From the NCBI RefSeq assembly GCF_009729095.1, contig NZ_VTGX01000001.1, forward strand, positions 1,054,001-1,118,000: a DNA stretch of 64,000 nt, read 5' to 3'. The notes under the pieces are model-generated. The model was not told where the DNA came from, ran no database searches, and was given only the letters and a program-made list of their open reading frames with translations. Positions 9,525-17,966 of the stretch are shown here, piece after piece. The position numbers were made by a program, and so were the translations under genes. How positions within the stretch are numbered: the first letter of the stretch is position 1; each line of letters opens with the position of its first letter. The stretch is from Mycolicibacterium sp. CBMA 247 (GTDB lineage: Bacteria > Actinomycetota > Actinomycetes > Mycobacteriales > Mycobacteriaceae).

Positions 9525-10655
9525 ATGACGATCATCGAAGAACCGGCCGTGTCCACCCTCCCATTGCCAGCTGAAGGCGAGATCAGCGTGGTGCACATCG
9601 GTGCACTGACGCTGGAGAACGGCACCGTCCTGCCAGACGTGTCGATCGCGGTGCAGCGATGGGGCGAACTGTCACCCGAGCGCGACAACGTGGTGATGAT
9701 GCTGCATGCGCTGACCGGCGACTCCCACGTCACGGGACCGGCCGGCGACGGCCATCCGACCGCAGGCTGGTGGGACGGGGTGGCCGGCCCGGGCGCCCCG
9801 ATCGACACCGATCAGTGGTGCGCGATCTCGACCAATGTGCTCGGCGGCTGCCGCGGCTCCACCGGACCAGGCTCGCTCGCTCCTGACGGAAAGCCTTGGG
9901 GCTCAAGGTTTCCCCAGATCACGATCCGCGACCAGGTCGAGGCCGACCGGGCCGCTCTGGCCGCCCTCGGCATCACCGAGGTGGCCGCGGTGGTCGGCGG
10001 GTCGATGGGCGGAGCCCGGGCACTGGAATGGCTCATCGGATACCCCGAGGAGGTCCGCGCCGGTCTGGTGCTGGCCGTCGGAGCCCGTGCCACCGCCGAT
10101 CAGATCGGCACCCAGAGCACCCAGGTGGCCGCGATCAAGGCAGATCCGGACTGGCAGGGCGGTGACTACTACGGCACCGACCGGACCCCGCTGGTCGGCA
10201 TGGAGATCGCCCGGCGCTTCGCGCACCTGACCTACCGGGGCGAAGAGGAACTCGACGAGCGGTTCGGTAACGACGCCCAGGGCGACGAGGACCCGAGCAC
10301 CGGGGGCCGCTACGCGGTCCAGAGTTACCTGGAATACCAGGGCGGCAAATTGGCCCGCCGATTCGACCCGGGCACCTATGTGGCCCTCTCGGATGCGCTG
10401 TCCACCCACGATGTGGGCCGCGGCCGCGGCGGGGTTGCCCGTGCGCTGCGCGGTTGTGCGGTGCCCGTCATCGTCGGCGGGATCACCTCCGATCGGCTCT
10501 ACCCGATCCGGCTGCAGCAGGAACTTGCCGAGCTACTGCCCGGCTGCAACGGCCTCGACGTCGTCGACTCGGCGTACGGCCACGACAGCTTCCTGGTCGA
10601 GACCGAAGTGGTGGGCAAATTGGTCCGCCGAACGCTGGAGCTGACACAGCAGTGA
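9525..10655 (+). CDS. metX: Homoserine O-acetyltransferase
   Basis: A 376-residue alpha/beta-hydrolase-fold acetyltransferase that acetylates L-homoserine with acetyl-CoA, the first dedicated methionine step. The nucleophile motif is [13 protein letters not shown], the acid lies near [10 protein letters not shown] and the histidine in [11 protein letters not shown], giving the Ser-Asp-His triad of MetX. It is the counterpart of Rv3341 (metA). Its TGA overlaps the GTG of the following methyltransferase gene, so the three genes form a tightly packed operon. Confidence 0.95.
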   Translation: MTIIEEPAVSTLPLPAEGEISVVHIGALTLENGTVLPDVSIAVQRWGELSPERDNVVMMLHALTGDSHVTGPAGDGHPTAGWWDGVAGPGAPIDTDQWCAISTNVLGGCRGSTGPGSLAPDGKPWGSRFPQITIRDQVEADRAALAALGITEVAAVVGGSMGGARALEWLIGYPEEVRAGLVLAVGARATADQIGTQSTQVAAIKADPDWQGGDYYGTDRTPLVGMEIARRFAHLTYRGEEELDERFGNDAQGDEDPSTGGRYAVQSYLEYQGGKLARRFDPGTYVALSDALSTHDVGRGRGGVARALRGCAVPVIVGGITSDRLYPIRLQQELAELLPGCNGLDVVDSAYGHDSFLVETEVVGKLVRRTLELTQQ

Positions 10656-11380
10656 GCTCGCCCAAGCAGCGTTCCCTGTCCTTCGGCTCAGAAGCCGCGG
10701 CGTACGAACGCGGCCGGCCGTCATATCCGCCGGAGGCGATCGACTGGCTGCTGCCCGAGGGTGCCCACGATGTGCTGGACCTCGGTGCAGGCACCGGCAA
10801 GCTGACCACGCGGCTGGTCGAGCGCGGGCTGGACGTGATTGCCGTCGACCCCATCCCAGAAATGCTTGAGCTGCTGTCGAACTCACTGCCGGACACGCCG
10901 GCACTGCTGGGCACCGCCGAGGAGATCCCGCTGGCCGACAACAGCGTCGACGCGGTGCTGGTGGCGCAGGCCTGGCATTGGTTCGGCCCGGAGCGGGCGG
11001 TCAAGGAAGTCAGCCGGGTGCTGCGCCCCGGGGGCCGGTTGGGCCTGGTGTGGAACACCCGCGACGAGCGGCTGGGCTGGGTGAAGGAACTGGGTCGCAT
11101 CATCGGCCCCGAACACGATCCGTTCAACAACGAGGTGGCACTCGCCGAGCCGTTCGGCGAAATCGAACGCCACCAAGTGGAGTGGACGAGTTACCTGACG
11201 CCCCAGGCACTCATCGATCTGGTGGCCTCCCGCAGCTACTGCATCACCTCACCCGAGCAGGTGCGTACCCGGACGCTGGGGCAGGTCCGCGAACTGCTGA
11301 CCACCCATCCGGCGCTGGCCAACTCTTCGGGGCTGGCCCTGCCGTACATCACGGTCTGCATCCGGGCCACGCTCGCCTGA
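10652..11380 (+). CDS. Class I SAM-dependent methyltransferase (Rv3342-like)
   Basis: A 242-residue class I methyltransferase. Motif I is [12 protein letters not shown], followed by the acidic end of strand 2 ([10 protein letters not shown]) and the AQAWHWF/VLRPGG blocks typical of the methyltransferase 11 family. The GTG start overlaps the metX stop (GTGA), so it is translationally coupled to it. It matches Rv3342, which is next to metX in M. tuberculosis. Substrate is unknown; coupling to the methionine operon means it consumes the SAM whose precursor the operon makes. Confidence 0.85.
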   Translation: MSSPKQRSLSFGSEAAAYERGRPSYPPEAIDWLLPEGAHDVLDLGAGTGKLTTRLVERGLDVIAVDPIPEMLELLSNSLPDTPALLGTAEEIPLADNSVDAVLVAQAWHWFGPERAVKEVSRVLRPGGRLGLVWNTRDERLGWVKELGRIIGPEHDPFNNEVALAEPFGEIERHQVEWTSYLTPQALIDLVASRSYCITSPEQVRTRTLGQVRELLTTHPALANSSGLALPYITVCIRATLA

Positions 11381-11388
11381 CGGTGGCC

Positions 11389-12945
11389 TCAGGCGCTGCG
11401 GGTGATCTGCTCGGAATCCGGTGAGCCGAACCAGCGGCGCAGTGCGGCATGCAGCCGGTCGCGGTCGACGTCGCCGAAACCGTCTGCGGCCCACGCGACA
11501 TAGCCGTCAGGCCGGATCAACAGTGCCGCGGCCGGCGGATCGTCGATCGTCGCGATCTCGATATCGAGTCGACCGCGCCACCCGGCCGCCGCTTCGGCGT
11601 GATCGCCGCCCGACAGGTCGAGCAACACCGGCCGACCCGAGCGCAACAGCTCGGCAACCCGGCGGCCGTCGGACAACGTCAACGCCGGGACGAAGTATCC
11701 CGACAGCCGGTGTTCGTCGCCGACCTCGTAGCGGACATCGGATCCGGAGAGCACCCCGGCGATGTGCGCGGAGCCGTCCGGCGTCGCCAGCAGCTCACCG
11801 AAAAGCGTTCGCAGCGCTGTGACCTCGGGGCCTGCGGCCATCAGGGCGGCCTGGGCCATGGACTGCATCATCACCCGCTGCCCGGCGGGCCAGCGCTCGC
11901 TGTGATAACTGTCCAGCAGGCCGTCCGGCGCGCGGCCGTGCACGGCCGCGGCGAGTTTCCAGCCCAGATTCATCGCATCCTGCATGCCGAGGTTCAGGCC
12001 GGGCCCGCCCATCGCCGAATGCACATGGGCGGCATCGCCGACCAGGAAGACATTGCCGGCGCGATACCGGTCGGCCTGACGGGTGTTCTGACCGTTGATC
12101 CGCCGCAGGGCATGCGGCCCCGGCCCGCGCGGGGGTTGGATCGGCAGGTCGGCCCCGACTACCCGTTTCACGCTCGCACGCAGCTCATCGATGGTCAGCT
12201 CCGGCGCGTCGTCGGGCAAGATGGAACCGTATTCGATGGTTCCGACCATGCCGCGGCCCGGTTGGAACTCGGCATAGATCAGTACGCCGCCGTCGAATCT
12301 GTTGTGTCCAAACGGGATATGACCGACACCTGGGACGTTGAGTGCACCGTAGCCGGCCCGCAGCTCGTCGGGCAGGCTCACGTGCGCGACACGGGCAACG
12401 ACATCGGTCGTCAATCCGGGGAACTCGATTCCCGCACTCTTTCGCACCTGACTGCGGCCGCCATCGGCGCCGACCAGGTAGGTGGTCTGCAATTGGTAGT
12501 TGCCAGCGGGTGCGGCGATGTCCAGTGTGACGCCGTCGGATCCCTGCTCGAGATCGATCAGCTCATGCCCCCAACGGATCTCCACCCCCAGGCTCTGCAC
12601 CCAGTCCACCAGTTGGCGCACCACCCGAGGCTGCTGAATCAGCATGCCGTACATCGGATTGTCGACGACATCGACGAACGGCACCTGCATGCCCGCGAAG
12701 ATGTAACCGTCCATCGGCTGCGGCGGCTCATCCGATCCGCTGAGCGGCTGATACAGGCCGCGCAGGTCGAGCACGCGATTGGCCTGGCCGACAATGCCAT
12801 TGGCCTTGAGTTCGGTGCTGGGTTCAGCGAGTTGCTCGAGCACCACCGGCCGCACCCCGGCCAGCGCCAACTCCCCGGCCACCAACAGGCCGTTGGGGCC
12901 GGCGCCGGAGATCACGACATCTGCCTGATCTGTCATGTGATTCAT
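11389..12945 (-). CDS. FAD-dependent aromatic monooxygenase (PHBH/PheA type)
   Basis: A 518-residue group A flavoprotein monooxygenase. The N-terminal Rossmann motif is ISGAGPNGLLVAGELALAG, the DG motif occurs as VGADGGRSQVRK, and the GD motif is FLVGDAAHVHSAMGGPGLNLGMQD (positions 12001-12070). After the substrate domain comes a C-terminal thioredoxin-like region as in phenol hydroxylase relatives. It probably hydroxylates an aromatic or polyketide-like compound using NAD(P)H and O2. Its start overlaps the stop of the TetR gene by four bases, so the pair is co-transcribed, and the TetR protein is the likely substrate-responsive repressor. Confidence 0.88.
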   Translation of the reverse strand: MNHMTDQADVVISGAGPNGLLVAGELALAGVRPVVLEQLAEPSTELKANGIVGQANRVLDLRGLYQPLSGSDEPPQPMDGYIFAGMQVPFVDVVDNPMYGMLIQQPRVVRQLVDWVQSLGVEIRWGHELIDLEQGSDGVTLDIAAPAGNYQLQTTYLVGADGGRSQVRKSAGIEFPGLTTDVVARVAHVSLPDELRAGYGALNVPGVGHIPFGHNRFDGGVLIYAEFQPGRGMVGTIEYGSILPDDAPELTIDELRASVKRVVGADLPIQPPRGPGPHALRRINGQNTRQADRYRAGNVFLVGDAAHVHSAMGGPGLNLGMQDAMNLGWKLAAAVHGRAPDGLLDSYHSERWPAGQRVMMQSMAQAALMAAGPEVTALRTLFGELLATPDGSAHIAGVLSGSDVRYEVGDEHRLSGYFVPALTLSDGRRVAELLRSGRPVLLDLSGGDHAEAAAGWRGRLDIEIATIDDPPAAALLIRPDGYVAWAADGFGDVDRDRLHAALRRWFGSPDSEQITRSA

Positions 12946-13562
12946 TTCCCTCCCGGTTCAGGCAGGCCCGCGGCCACCGCCGCGAACCCCTCGCGCAGTA
13001 GTGACGTGAAAGCCACCGGCGGATCGGAGATTCCGTATTCGTCCATCGCGACATCGCCGACGGCCCTCACCACGGCGGCTACCAGCCTCGGATACATGTC
13101 GCGCTCCGGGTCGGTGCCGGTCCGCTCGGCGATCGCCGCGACCCACTCGTCGAACATCCCCCGGAAGGTGGCGTCGCGGATCTCCGGGATCATCAGCAGT
13201 TTTCGGACTTCGGCCAGCTGCTGGCGGGTCGGCAGCGCGTTCTCCACACCGTAGACATCGGACATGTCGGCGTCCAACGGTTCGATCACCGATTCGGTGA
13301 TGGCGGTCCACAGCGGCTCGTCGGTGGGACGTGCGCGCAGCATGTCGATGCTGCGGCGCATGCGTTCCTGCTGCCGGTATCCCAGCGCGTCGTACTTGCC
13401 GGCGAAGTAGTTGGTGAACGTGCGCACCGAGACCCCGGCCAGGTTGGCGATGTCCTCGCGGGTGACGTTCTCCAGTCCACGCTCGAACGCGAGGGTCAGC
13501 GCGGCATCGCTGAGCGCCCTTCGGGTGTCGAGCTTTTTGCGTTCCCGCAGTCCTGGTGCCAT
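12942..13562 (-). CDS. TetR/AcrR-family regulator
   Basis: A 206-residue TetR-family repressor. The helix-turn-helix at residues about 25-55 reads TREDIANLAGVSVRTFTNYF, and the C-terminal part is a helical ligand domain. It overlaps the downstream monooxygenase gene by four bases. A perfect AAATATTGC/GCAATATTT dyad lies 16 bases upstream of its ATG, so autoregulation is likely. The ligand is presumably the substrate or product of the monooxygenase. Confidence 0.88.
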   Translation of the reverse strand: MAPGLRERKKLDTRRALSDAALTLAFERGLENVTREDIANLAGVSVRTFTNYFAGKYDALGYRQQERMRRSIDMLRARPTDEPLWTAITESVIEPLDADMSDVYGVENALPTRQQLAEVRKLLMIPEIRDATFRGMFDEWVAAIAERTGTDPERDMYPRLVAAVVRAVGDVAMDEYGISDPPVAFTSLLREGFAAVAAGLPEPGGK

Positions 13563-13577
13563 GCCACCACGGTATCC

Positions 13578-13602
13578 AAATATTGCTCACTAGGCAATAT
13601 TT
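13578..13602. promoter_or_regulatory. Probable TetR operator
   Basis: AAATATTGC (13578-13586) and GCAATATTT (13594-13602) form perfect 9-bp arms around a 7-base spacer. The AT-rich dyad sits 16 bases upstream of the TetR start codon and overlaps its expected promoter. Confidence 0.7.
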
Positions 13603-13640
13603 CCCTTCAGGCATAAATATGGCTCTACGGGTCGCCGAAA

Positions 13641-13670
13641 TAGCCAAAATGGCTAAAATGGCCATATGGC
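13641..13670. promoter_or_regulatory. Phd-like antitoxin promoter/operator
   Basis: TAGCCAAAATGGCTA (13641-13655) is a perfect palindrome with 6-bp arms. It is followed by TAAAAT (13654-13659), a good -10 box with exactly six bases before the ATG at 13666, which predicts a leaderless transcript. A second palindrome GCCATATGGC (13661-13670) spans the start codon. Phd-family antitoxins bind such palindromes to repress their own operon. Confidence 0.65.
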
Positions 13671-14010
13671 TACTCTGACCTTCCGTAACCGCGCCGGCGA
13701 GCTGGTCGACGTACCGACCGTGGCGGCCACCCGGTTCAAGAACGAGTTCGCCGCGATCGTCGAACAGGCCGCCCTCGGTGGCGCCGTCACGATCACCAAA
13801 CACAATGCCCCCAAGGCGGTGCTGGTGTCCTACGCCGAATTCGAGGCGCTCACCCGCGGCAACGCCCCCGCGCTCGACGAGCTGACCGACGAGTTCGACG
13901 ACCTGCTCAATCGGATGCAGACACCGGAGGCCAAGGCGGCTGCCACGTCGGCCTTCAATGCCACACCCGAACAGTTGGGCGCCGCCGCGCAATCGACACA
14001 CCGAGGCTGA
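13666..14010 (+). CDS. Phd/YefM-like antitoxin
   Basis: A 114-residue protein with a Phd/YefM-type N-terminal DNA-binding fold: the segment AATRFKNEFAAIVEQAALGGAVTITKHNAPKAVLVSYAEFEAL (residues about 23-64, split here by description) has the family's helix-strand pattern. The C-terminal half is acidic and likely unfolded until bound to toxin. The next gene, nine bases downstream, encodes a zeta-toxin-like kinase, so the pair looks like a toxin-antitoxin module. It is longer than classic Phd (about 73-85 residues). Overlapping palindromes at its promoter suggest autorepression. Confidence 0.75.
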   Translation: MATLTFRNRAGELVDVPTVAATRFKNEFAAIVEQAALGGAVTITKHNAPKAVLVSYAEFEALTRGNAPALDELTDEFDDLLNRMQTPEAKAAATSAFNATPEQLGAAAQSTHRG

Positions 14011-14019
14011 GCCCGTCAG

Positions 14020-14643
14020 GTGCCCTGCATCTACGTCCTTGCCGGCGTCAACGGCGCCGGCAAGAGCAGCATCGGCGGTGCCGCCATCCGCTCCTTCGGT
14101 GGCGACTACTTCAACCCCGACGAGGCCGCCCGCAAGTTGATGGCCGCCAATCCGGAGCTGGACCAGACCCGGGCCAACAGCCTGGCCTGGCATCAGGGCA
14201 AGCGGCTACTGGAACGCGCGATCGCCGAAAAGCTCGACCTCACCATCGAATCCACACTCGGCGGCAGCACCATCCCCCGGCTGTTGGCCCAGGCCGCCGC
14301 CGAAGGCTTCGAGGTACGCATCTGGTTCGTGGGACTGGCCTCCCCCGAGCTGCACATCGAGCGGGTACGCCACCGGGTCAGCACCGGCGGCCACGACATC
14401 CCGGAATCCTCGATCCGGCGCCGGTGGCGACACAGCAGGCAGAACCTCGTGCAGTTGCTCCCGGTGGTCACCGAACTGCGGGTCTACGACAACTCCGCGG
14501 AGGCCGACCCGGCCGGCGAGCGGGCACCGCTGCCGGTGCTGGTACTGCATGTGGCCCACGGCGAGATCGTCGGCCCAACCGATCTGTCGAACACCCCGGA
14601 CTGGGCCAAGCCGATCGTCGCCGCCGCCCTGAAAACCGGGTGA
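14020..14643 (+). CDS. Zeta-toxin-like P-loop kinase (COG4185 type)
   Basis: A 207-residue P-loop protein with Walker A GVNGAGKSS at residues 9-17, a FNPDE segment near residue 32 equivalent to the zeta-toxin substrate loop, and the arginine-rich lid RVRHRVSTGGHDIPESSIRRRW typical of the COG4185 subgroup. Zeta toxins phosphorylate UDP-N-acetylglucosamine; whether this branch does so is unknown. It starts with GTG nine bases after the Phd-like gene. Pairing a zeta-like kinase with a Phd-type antitoxin rather than epsilon or PezA is the notable point. Confidence 0.75.
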   Translation: MPCIYVLAGVNGAGKSSIGGAAIRSFGGDYFNPDEAARKLMAANPELDQTRANSLAWHQGKRLLERAIAEKLDLTIESTLGGSTIPRLLAQAAAEGFEVRIWFVGLASPELHIERVRHRVSTGGHDIPESSIRRRWRHSRQNLVQLLPVVTELRVYDNSAEADPAGERAPLPVLVLHVAHGEIVGPTDLSNTPDWAKPIVAAALKTG

Positions 14644-14644
14644 G

Positions 14645-14935
14645 TTAGCTCGTGCCCAGCGGGTCGATGGTCCAGGCGATGTAGAGCACCGCGGCACTCA
14701 CCGTCGCGGTGGTGGCGAAGTCGATCGTCCGCGAGCGCACCACCAGAAGACCGGCGCGGTCATCGGTCAGGGCCAGCCGCAGCGCTGCCGCAGCACCCAC
14801 CCCGATCCCGATGACCAGTGCGCCACGGCGCCAGTAGCCCGCCACCACCAAGGCGAACGCCGCGACAAAGATCAGCCCGACCACCAGGATCGGCCATTGG
14901 CCGGTCAACACCTTGCGGACGAACTCCTTTGCCAT
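14645..14935 (-). CDS. DUF3017 membrane protein
   Basis: A 96-residue protein with three hydrophobic helices (about residues 12-28, 32-52 and 72-90), matching the DUF3017 family and Rv3355c. Its ATG overlaps the folD stop by one base (TGATG), so it is translationally coupled to folD. Function is unknown. The stop is one base from the end of the convergent zeta-like gene. Confidence 0.82.
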   Translation of the reverse strand: MAKEFVRKVLTGQWPILVVGLIFVAAFALVVAGYWRRGALVIGIGVGAAAALRLALTDDRAGLLVVRSRTIDFATTATVSAAVLYIAWTIDPLGTS

Positions 14936-15795
14936 CACGCCAGTTTCGACTCTTCGAGCTCGACGACATTGGTCAGCAGGAACGCCCGCGTCAGCGGACC
15001 CACCCCGCCCGGGTTGGGCGACACGTGCCAGGCCACGTCCCACACATCGGGCGCGACGTCACCGGTCAGCTTGCCGTCCACCCGGCTCACACCGACGTCG
15101 ACGACGGCTGCCCCGGGCTTGACCATGTCCGCGGTCACCATGTGCGGCACACCGACCGCGGCGATGATGATGTCGGCTTCCCGGGTCAAGGCGGACAGAT
15201 CCCGGGTTCCGGTGTGGCACAACGTGACGGTGGCGTTCTCCGAGCGGCGGGTGAGCAGCAGGCCGAGCGGACGGCCGACGGTGACGCCGCGCCCGATCAC
15301 CACGACATGCGCCCCGGCGATCGGCACGTCGAACCGGCGCAGCAGGTGCACGATGCCGCGCGGCGTGCACGGCAGCGGCGCGGGCTCGTTGAGCACCAGC
15401 CGGCCCAGGTTGGTCGGATGCAGGCCGTCGGCGTCCTTGGCCGGGTCGATGCGCTCCAGCGCCGCGTTCTCATCGAGATGCTTGGGCAGCGGCAGCTGCA
15501 CGATGTAGCCGGTGCAGTCCGGGTTGGCGTTCAGCTCGTCGATGGTCGCGTCGAGCTGGGCCTGCGTGATGTCGGCGGGCAGGTCCCGGCGGATCGAGTT
15601 GATCCCGACCTTGGCGCAGTCTGCGTGCTTGCCGCGCACATAGGCCTGCGAGCCGGGGTCGTCACCGACCAGCACCGTCCCGAGCCCTGGCGTCCGGCCT
15701 GCTTCGGTCAACTTCACTACGCGCTGCTTGAGATCGACGAAGATCTCGTCGCGCGTGGCCTTACCGTCCAAAACAATCGCACCCACGGGTGCCAT
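14935..15795 (-). CDS. folD: Methylenetetrahydrofolate dehydrogenase/cyclohydrolase
   Basis: A 286-residue bifunctional enzyme that interconverts 5,10-methylene-THF and 10-formyl-THF with NADP+. Conserved blocks include [14 protein letters not shown] with the catalytic Lys and Tyr, [21 protein letters not shown], the Rossmann motif [14 protein letters not shown] and the C-terminal [11 protein letters not shown]. Length and sequence match Rv3356c. The start at 15795 is preferred; a longer in-frame ATG at 15825 would abut the divergent oxidoreductase start codon. Confidence 0.95.
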   Translation of the reverse strand: MAPVGAIVLDGKATRDEIFVDLKQRVVKLTEAGRTPGLGTVLVGDDPGSQAYVRGKHADCAKVGINSIRRDLPADITQAQLDATIDELNANPDCTGYIVQLPLPKHLDENAALERIDPAKDADGLHPTNLGRLVLNEPAPLPCTPRGIVHLLRRFDVPIAGAHVVVIGRGVTVGRPLGLLLTRRSENATVTLCHTGTRDLSALTREADIIIAAVGVPHMVTADMVKPGAAVVDVGVSRVDGKLTGDVAPDVWDVAWHVSPNPGGVGPLTRAFLLTNVVELEESKLA

Positions 15796-15825
15796 TGTGT
15801 CAGGCCGCGTGGCAAGCTCCACCAT

Positions 15826-17049
15826 ATGGACACTCAGCCCAATGTGTTCACTGATGTTTTCAGTGAGGCCAAGCTCGGCCCGGTAAGGCTGCGCAACCGC
15901 ATCATCAAGGCCGCCACTTTCGAAGCGTCCACCCCCGATGCGCTGGTCACCGAGGATTTGATCAACTACCACCGGCTGCCCGCCGCCGGCGGTGTCGGCA
16001 TGACCACCGTCGCCTACTGTGCGGTGTCCCCCGGTGGCCGCACCGACGGCTGGCAGATCTGGATGCGACCAGAGGCCGTGCCCGGGCTGATCAAGCTCAC
16101 CGACGCCATCCATGCCGAGGGCGCTGCCATCAGTGCCCAGATCGGCCATGCCGGGCCGGTGGCCAACGCGCGCACCAACAAGGCCAAGGCACTGGCGCCG
16201 GTCCGGTTCTTCAACCCGCTGTCGATGCGGTTCGCCAAGAAGGCCACCATCGACGACATCCGTGAGGTGACCGCGGCCCACGCCAACGCCGCCCGGCTGG
16301 CCATTGACTCCGGATTCGACGCGGTCGAGGTCCACCTCGGCCACAACTACCTGGCCAGCTCGTTCCTGTCCCCGCTGATCAACCGACGCACCGACGAGTT
16401 CGGCGGATCGCTGGAGAACCGGGCGAAGGTGGCCCGCGGGGTGGTGCGCGCGGTACGCGACGCCGTCGACAACTACGGCGGCAAGAAGATCGCCGTCATC
16501 GCCAAACTCAACATGAGCGACGGCGTCCGCGGCGGCATCCCGATGGATGAGTCGCTGCAGACCGCCAAGTGGCTCGAAGAGGACGGCGCGCTGGACGCCC
16601 TCGAGCTGACCGCCGGCAGCTCGCTGGTCAACCCGATGTACCTGTTCCGCGGCGACGCCCCGGTCAAGGAATTCGCCGCGAATTTCAAACCGCCGATCAG
16701 CTGGGGTATCCGGATGAGCGGCAACAAGTTCTTCCGCGAATACCCCTACCGCGAGGCCTATCTGCTGCGCGATGCCAGGCAGTTCCGGGCCGAGCTGAAG
16801 ATGCCGCTGATCCTGTTGGGCGGCATCACCAATCGCGAAACCATGGACCTGGCGATGTCCGAGGGCTTCGAGTTTCTCGCGATGGGCCGCGCCCTGCTCG
16901 CCGAGCCCGACCTGATCAACCGCATCAAGGCCGACGGCGACGCGCACTCGGTCAAATCGCTGTGCACACACTGCAATCGCTGCATGCCCACCATCTACCG
17001 CCATACCCATTGCGTGGTGACGGGAGCACCGGACACACTCGTGAGGTGA
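15826..17049 (+). CDS. NADH:flavin oxidoreductase, Old Yellow Enzyme family (Rv3359-like)
   Basis: A 407-residue FMN-dependent TIM-barrel oxidoreductase. Family signals are the N-terminal [24 protein letters not shown], the [19 protein letters not shown] active-site region, and a C-terminal [11 protein letters not shown] plus [14 protein letters not shown] phosphate-binding strands. A Cys-rich CTHCNRC near the C-terminus recalls the iron-sulfur motif of the longer 2,4-dienoyl-CoA reductase branch, but the protein stops about there. It is divergent from folD as Rv3359 is near folD in M. tuberculosis. Substrate unknown, probably an alpha,beta-unsaturated carbonyl. Confidence 0.85.
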   Translation: MDTQPNVFTDVFSEAKLGPVRLRNRIIKAATFEASTPDALVTEDLINYHRLPAAGGVGMTTVAYCAVSPGGRTDGWQIWMRPEAVPGLIKLTDAIHAEGAAISAQIGHAGPVANARTNKAKALAPVRFFNPLSMRFAKKATIDDIREVTAAHANAARLAIDSGFDAVEVHLGHNYLASSFLSPLINRRTDEFGGSLENRAKVARGVVRAVRDAVDNYGGKKIAVIAKLNMSDGVRGGIPMDESLQTAKWLEEDGALDALELTAGSSLVNPMYLFRGDAPVKEFAANFKPPISWGIRMSGNKFFREYPYREAYLLRDARQFRAELKMPLILLGGITNRETMDLAMSEGFEFLAMGRALLAEPDLINRIKADGDAHSVKSLCTHCNRCMPTIYRHTHCVVTGAPDTLVR

Positions 17050-17954
17050 GCACAGACCCCACCAGCGACACCATGGTGACCTACCGCTACGTGCGGGTCG
17101 GCCTGGTGGCGCTGGTGGTGTTCCTGCTGTGCTCGCTCGCGTTGACCTGGGCGCACACCTGCCCGCAGGGGTCGATCAGCGCGTTCTTCTACACCCGCAC
17201 CCACGCGGTGTTCCTGGCCTCCCTGTGCGCGATCGGAATCTGCCTGATCGCCTACAAGGGCAGCCGGGTGGGCGAGGAAGCGCTGCTGAACTACTCCGGA
17301 TTCATGGCGTTCATCGTGGCCCTGGTGCCCACCGGTCCCGCCGACCTGTGCCGGCCGTGGCTGCCCACGGTGACCGACCCGTTCGGGGCCGTCGCCAACA
17401 ACATCGCCGCGTTGTTCGTGGCCGTCGCCGTCGGCACCGGGATGTACCTGGCGCTGGACCGTTGGCGCCGCCCGCAAGAGGCACCCGTGGCGTCCGCCCC
17501 GTCCTGCGCCGAGGCCGCCACGCTGTGGAAGACCGTCGCCACCACGCTGCTGCGGGCCGAAAAGTGGCTCCCGGCGGCACTATTGGCCATCGCCATCCTG
17601 GGCGCCCCGCTGATGCTGTGGGACTGGTTCGCCGACCACGCACACATCATCGCCGCGGTGGCGATGTTCCTGGCCATCACGCTCGTGGCGGTCTACCACG
17701 CGTGCTACGCCAGGGCGGCCGTGCGCCCGCGCCTGGCCCGGTTCTACGCCACCATCGCCGCGCTCATGCTCGCGGCCATCGTGGCCGGCCTGGTGCTGCT
17801 GGCGCTGGGATGGCACTTCGGCGTGATCGCCGTCGAACTCACCCTGATCGTGTTGTTCGCGGTGTTCTGGGCCGTGCAGACCTGGGACGTCTGGGAAGAC
17901 CAGGACCGCTATCCCGAGGAGTCCGTCCCGACCCTGGCCAACGCTGGGCCCTGA
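17046..17954 (+). CDS. Polytopic membrane protein of unknown function
   Basis: A 302-residue protein with about eight hydrophobic helices, including [18 protein letters not shown] near the N-terminus, and a short acidic cytoplasmic tail. Its GTG overlaps the stop of the flavin oxidoreductase gene (GTGA), so the two are translationally coupled. I do not recognise the family. The tight coupling suggests an accessory role to the oxidoreductase, but that is inference. Confidence 0.65.
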   Translation: MSTDPTSDTMVTYRYVRVGLVALVVFLLCSLALTWAHTCPQGSISAFFYTRTHAVFLASLCAIGICLIAYKGSRVGEEALLNYSGFMAFIVALVPTGPADLCRPWLPTVTDPFGAVANNIAALFVAVAVGTGMYLALDRWRRPQEAPVASAPSCAEAATLWKTVATTLLRAEKWLPAALLAIAILGAPLMLWDWFADHAHIIAAVAMFLAITLVAVYHACYARAAVRPRLARFYATIAALMLAAIVAGLVLLALGWHFGVIAVELTLIVLFAVFWAVQTWDVWEDQDRYPEESVPTLANAGP

Positions 17955-17966
17955 CAGGACCGGGCG

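Noticed and set aside
11411..13254. Large open frame opposite the FAD monooxygenase
   Set aside because: It is a shadow of a well-recognised flavoprotein gene; composition and lack of motifs rule it out.
12958..14193. Long open frame antisense to the TetR and antitoxin genes
   Set aside because: It has no recognisable domains, covers two well-supported genes and is the kind of spurious frame expected in high-GC DNA.
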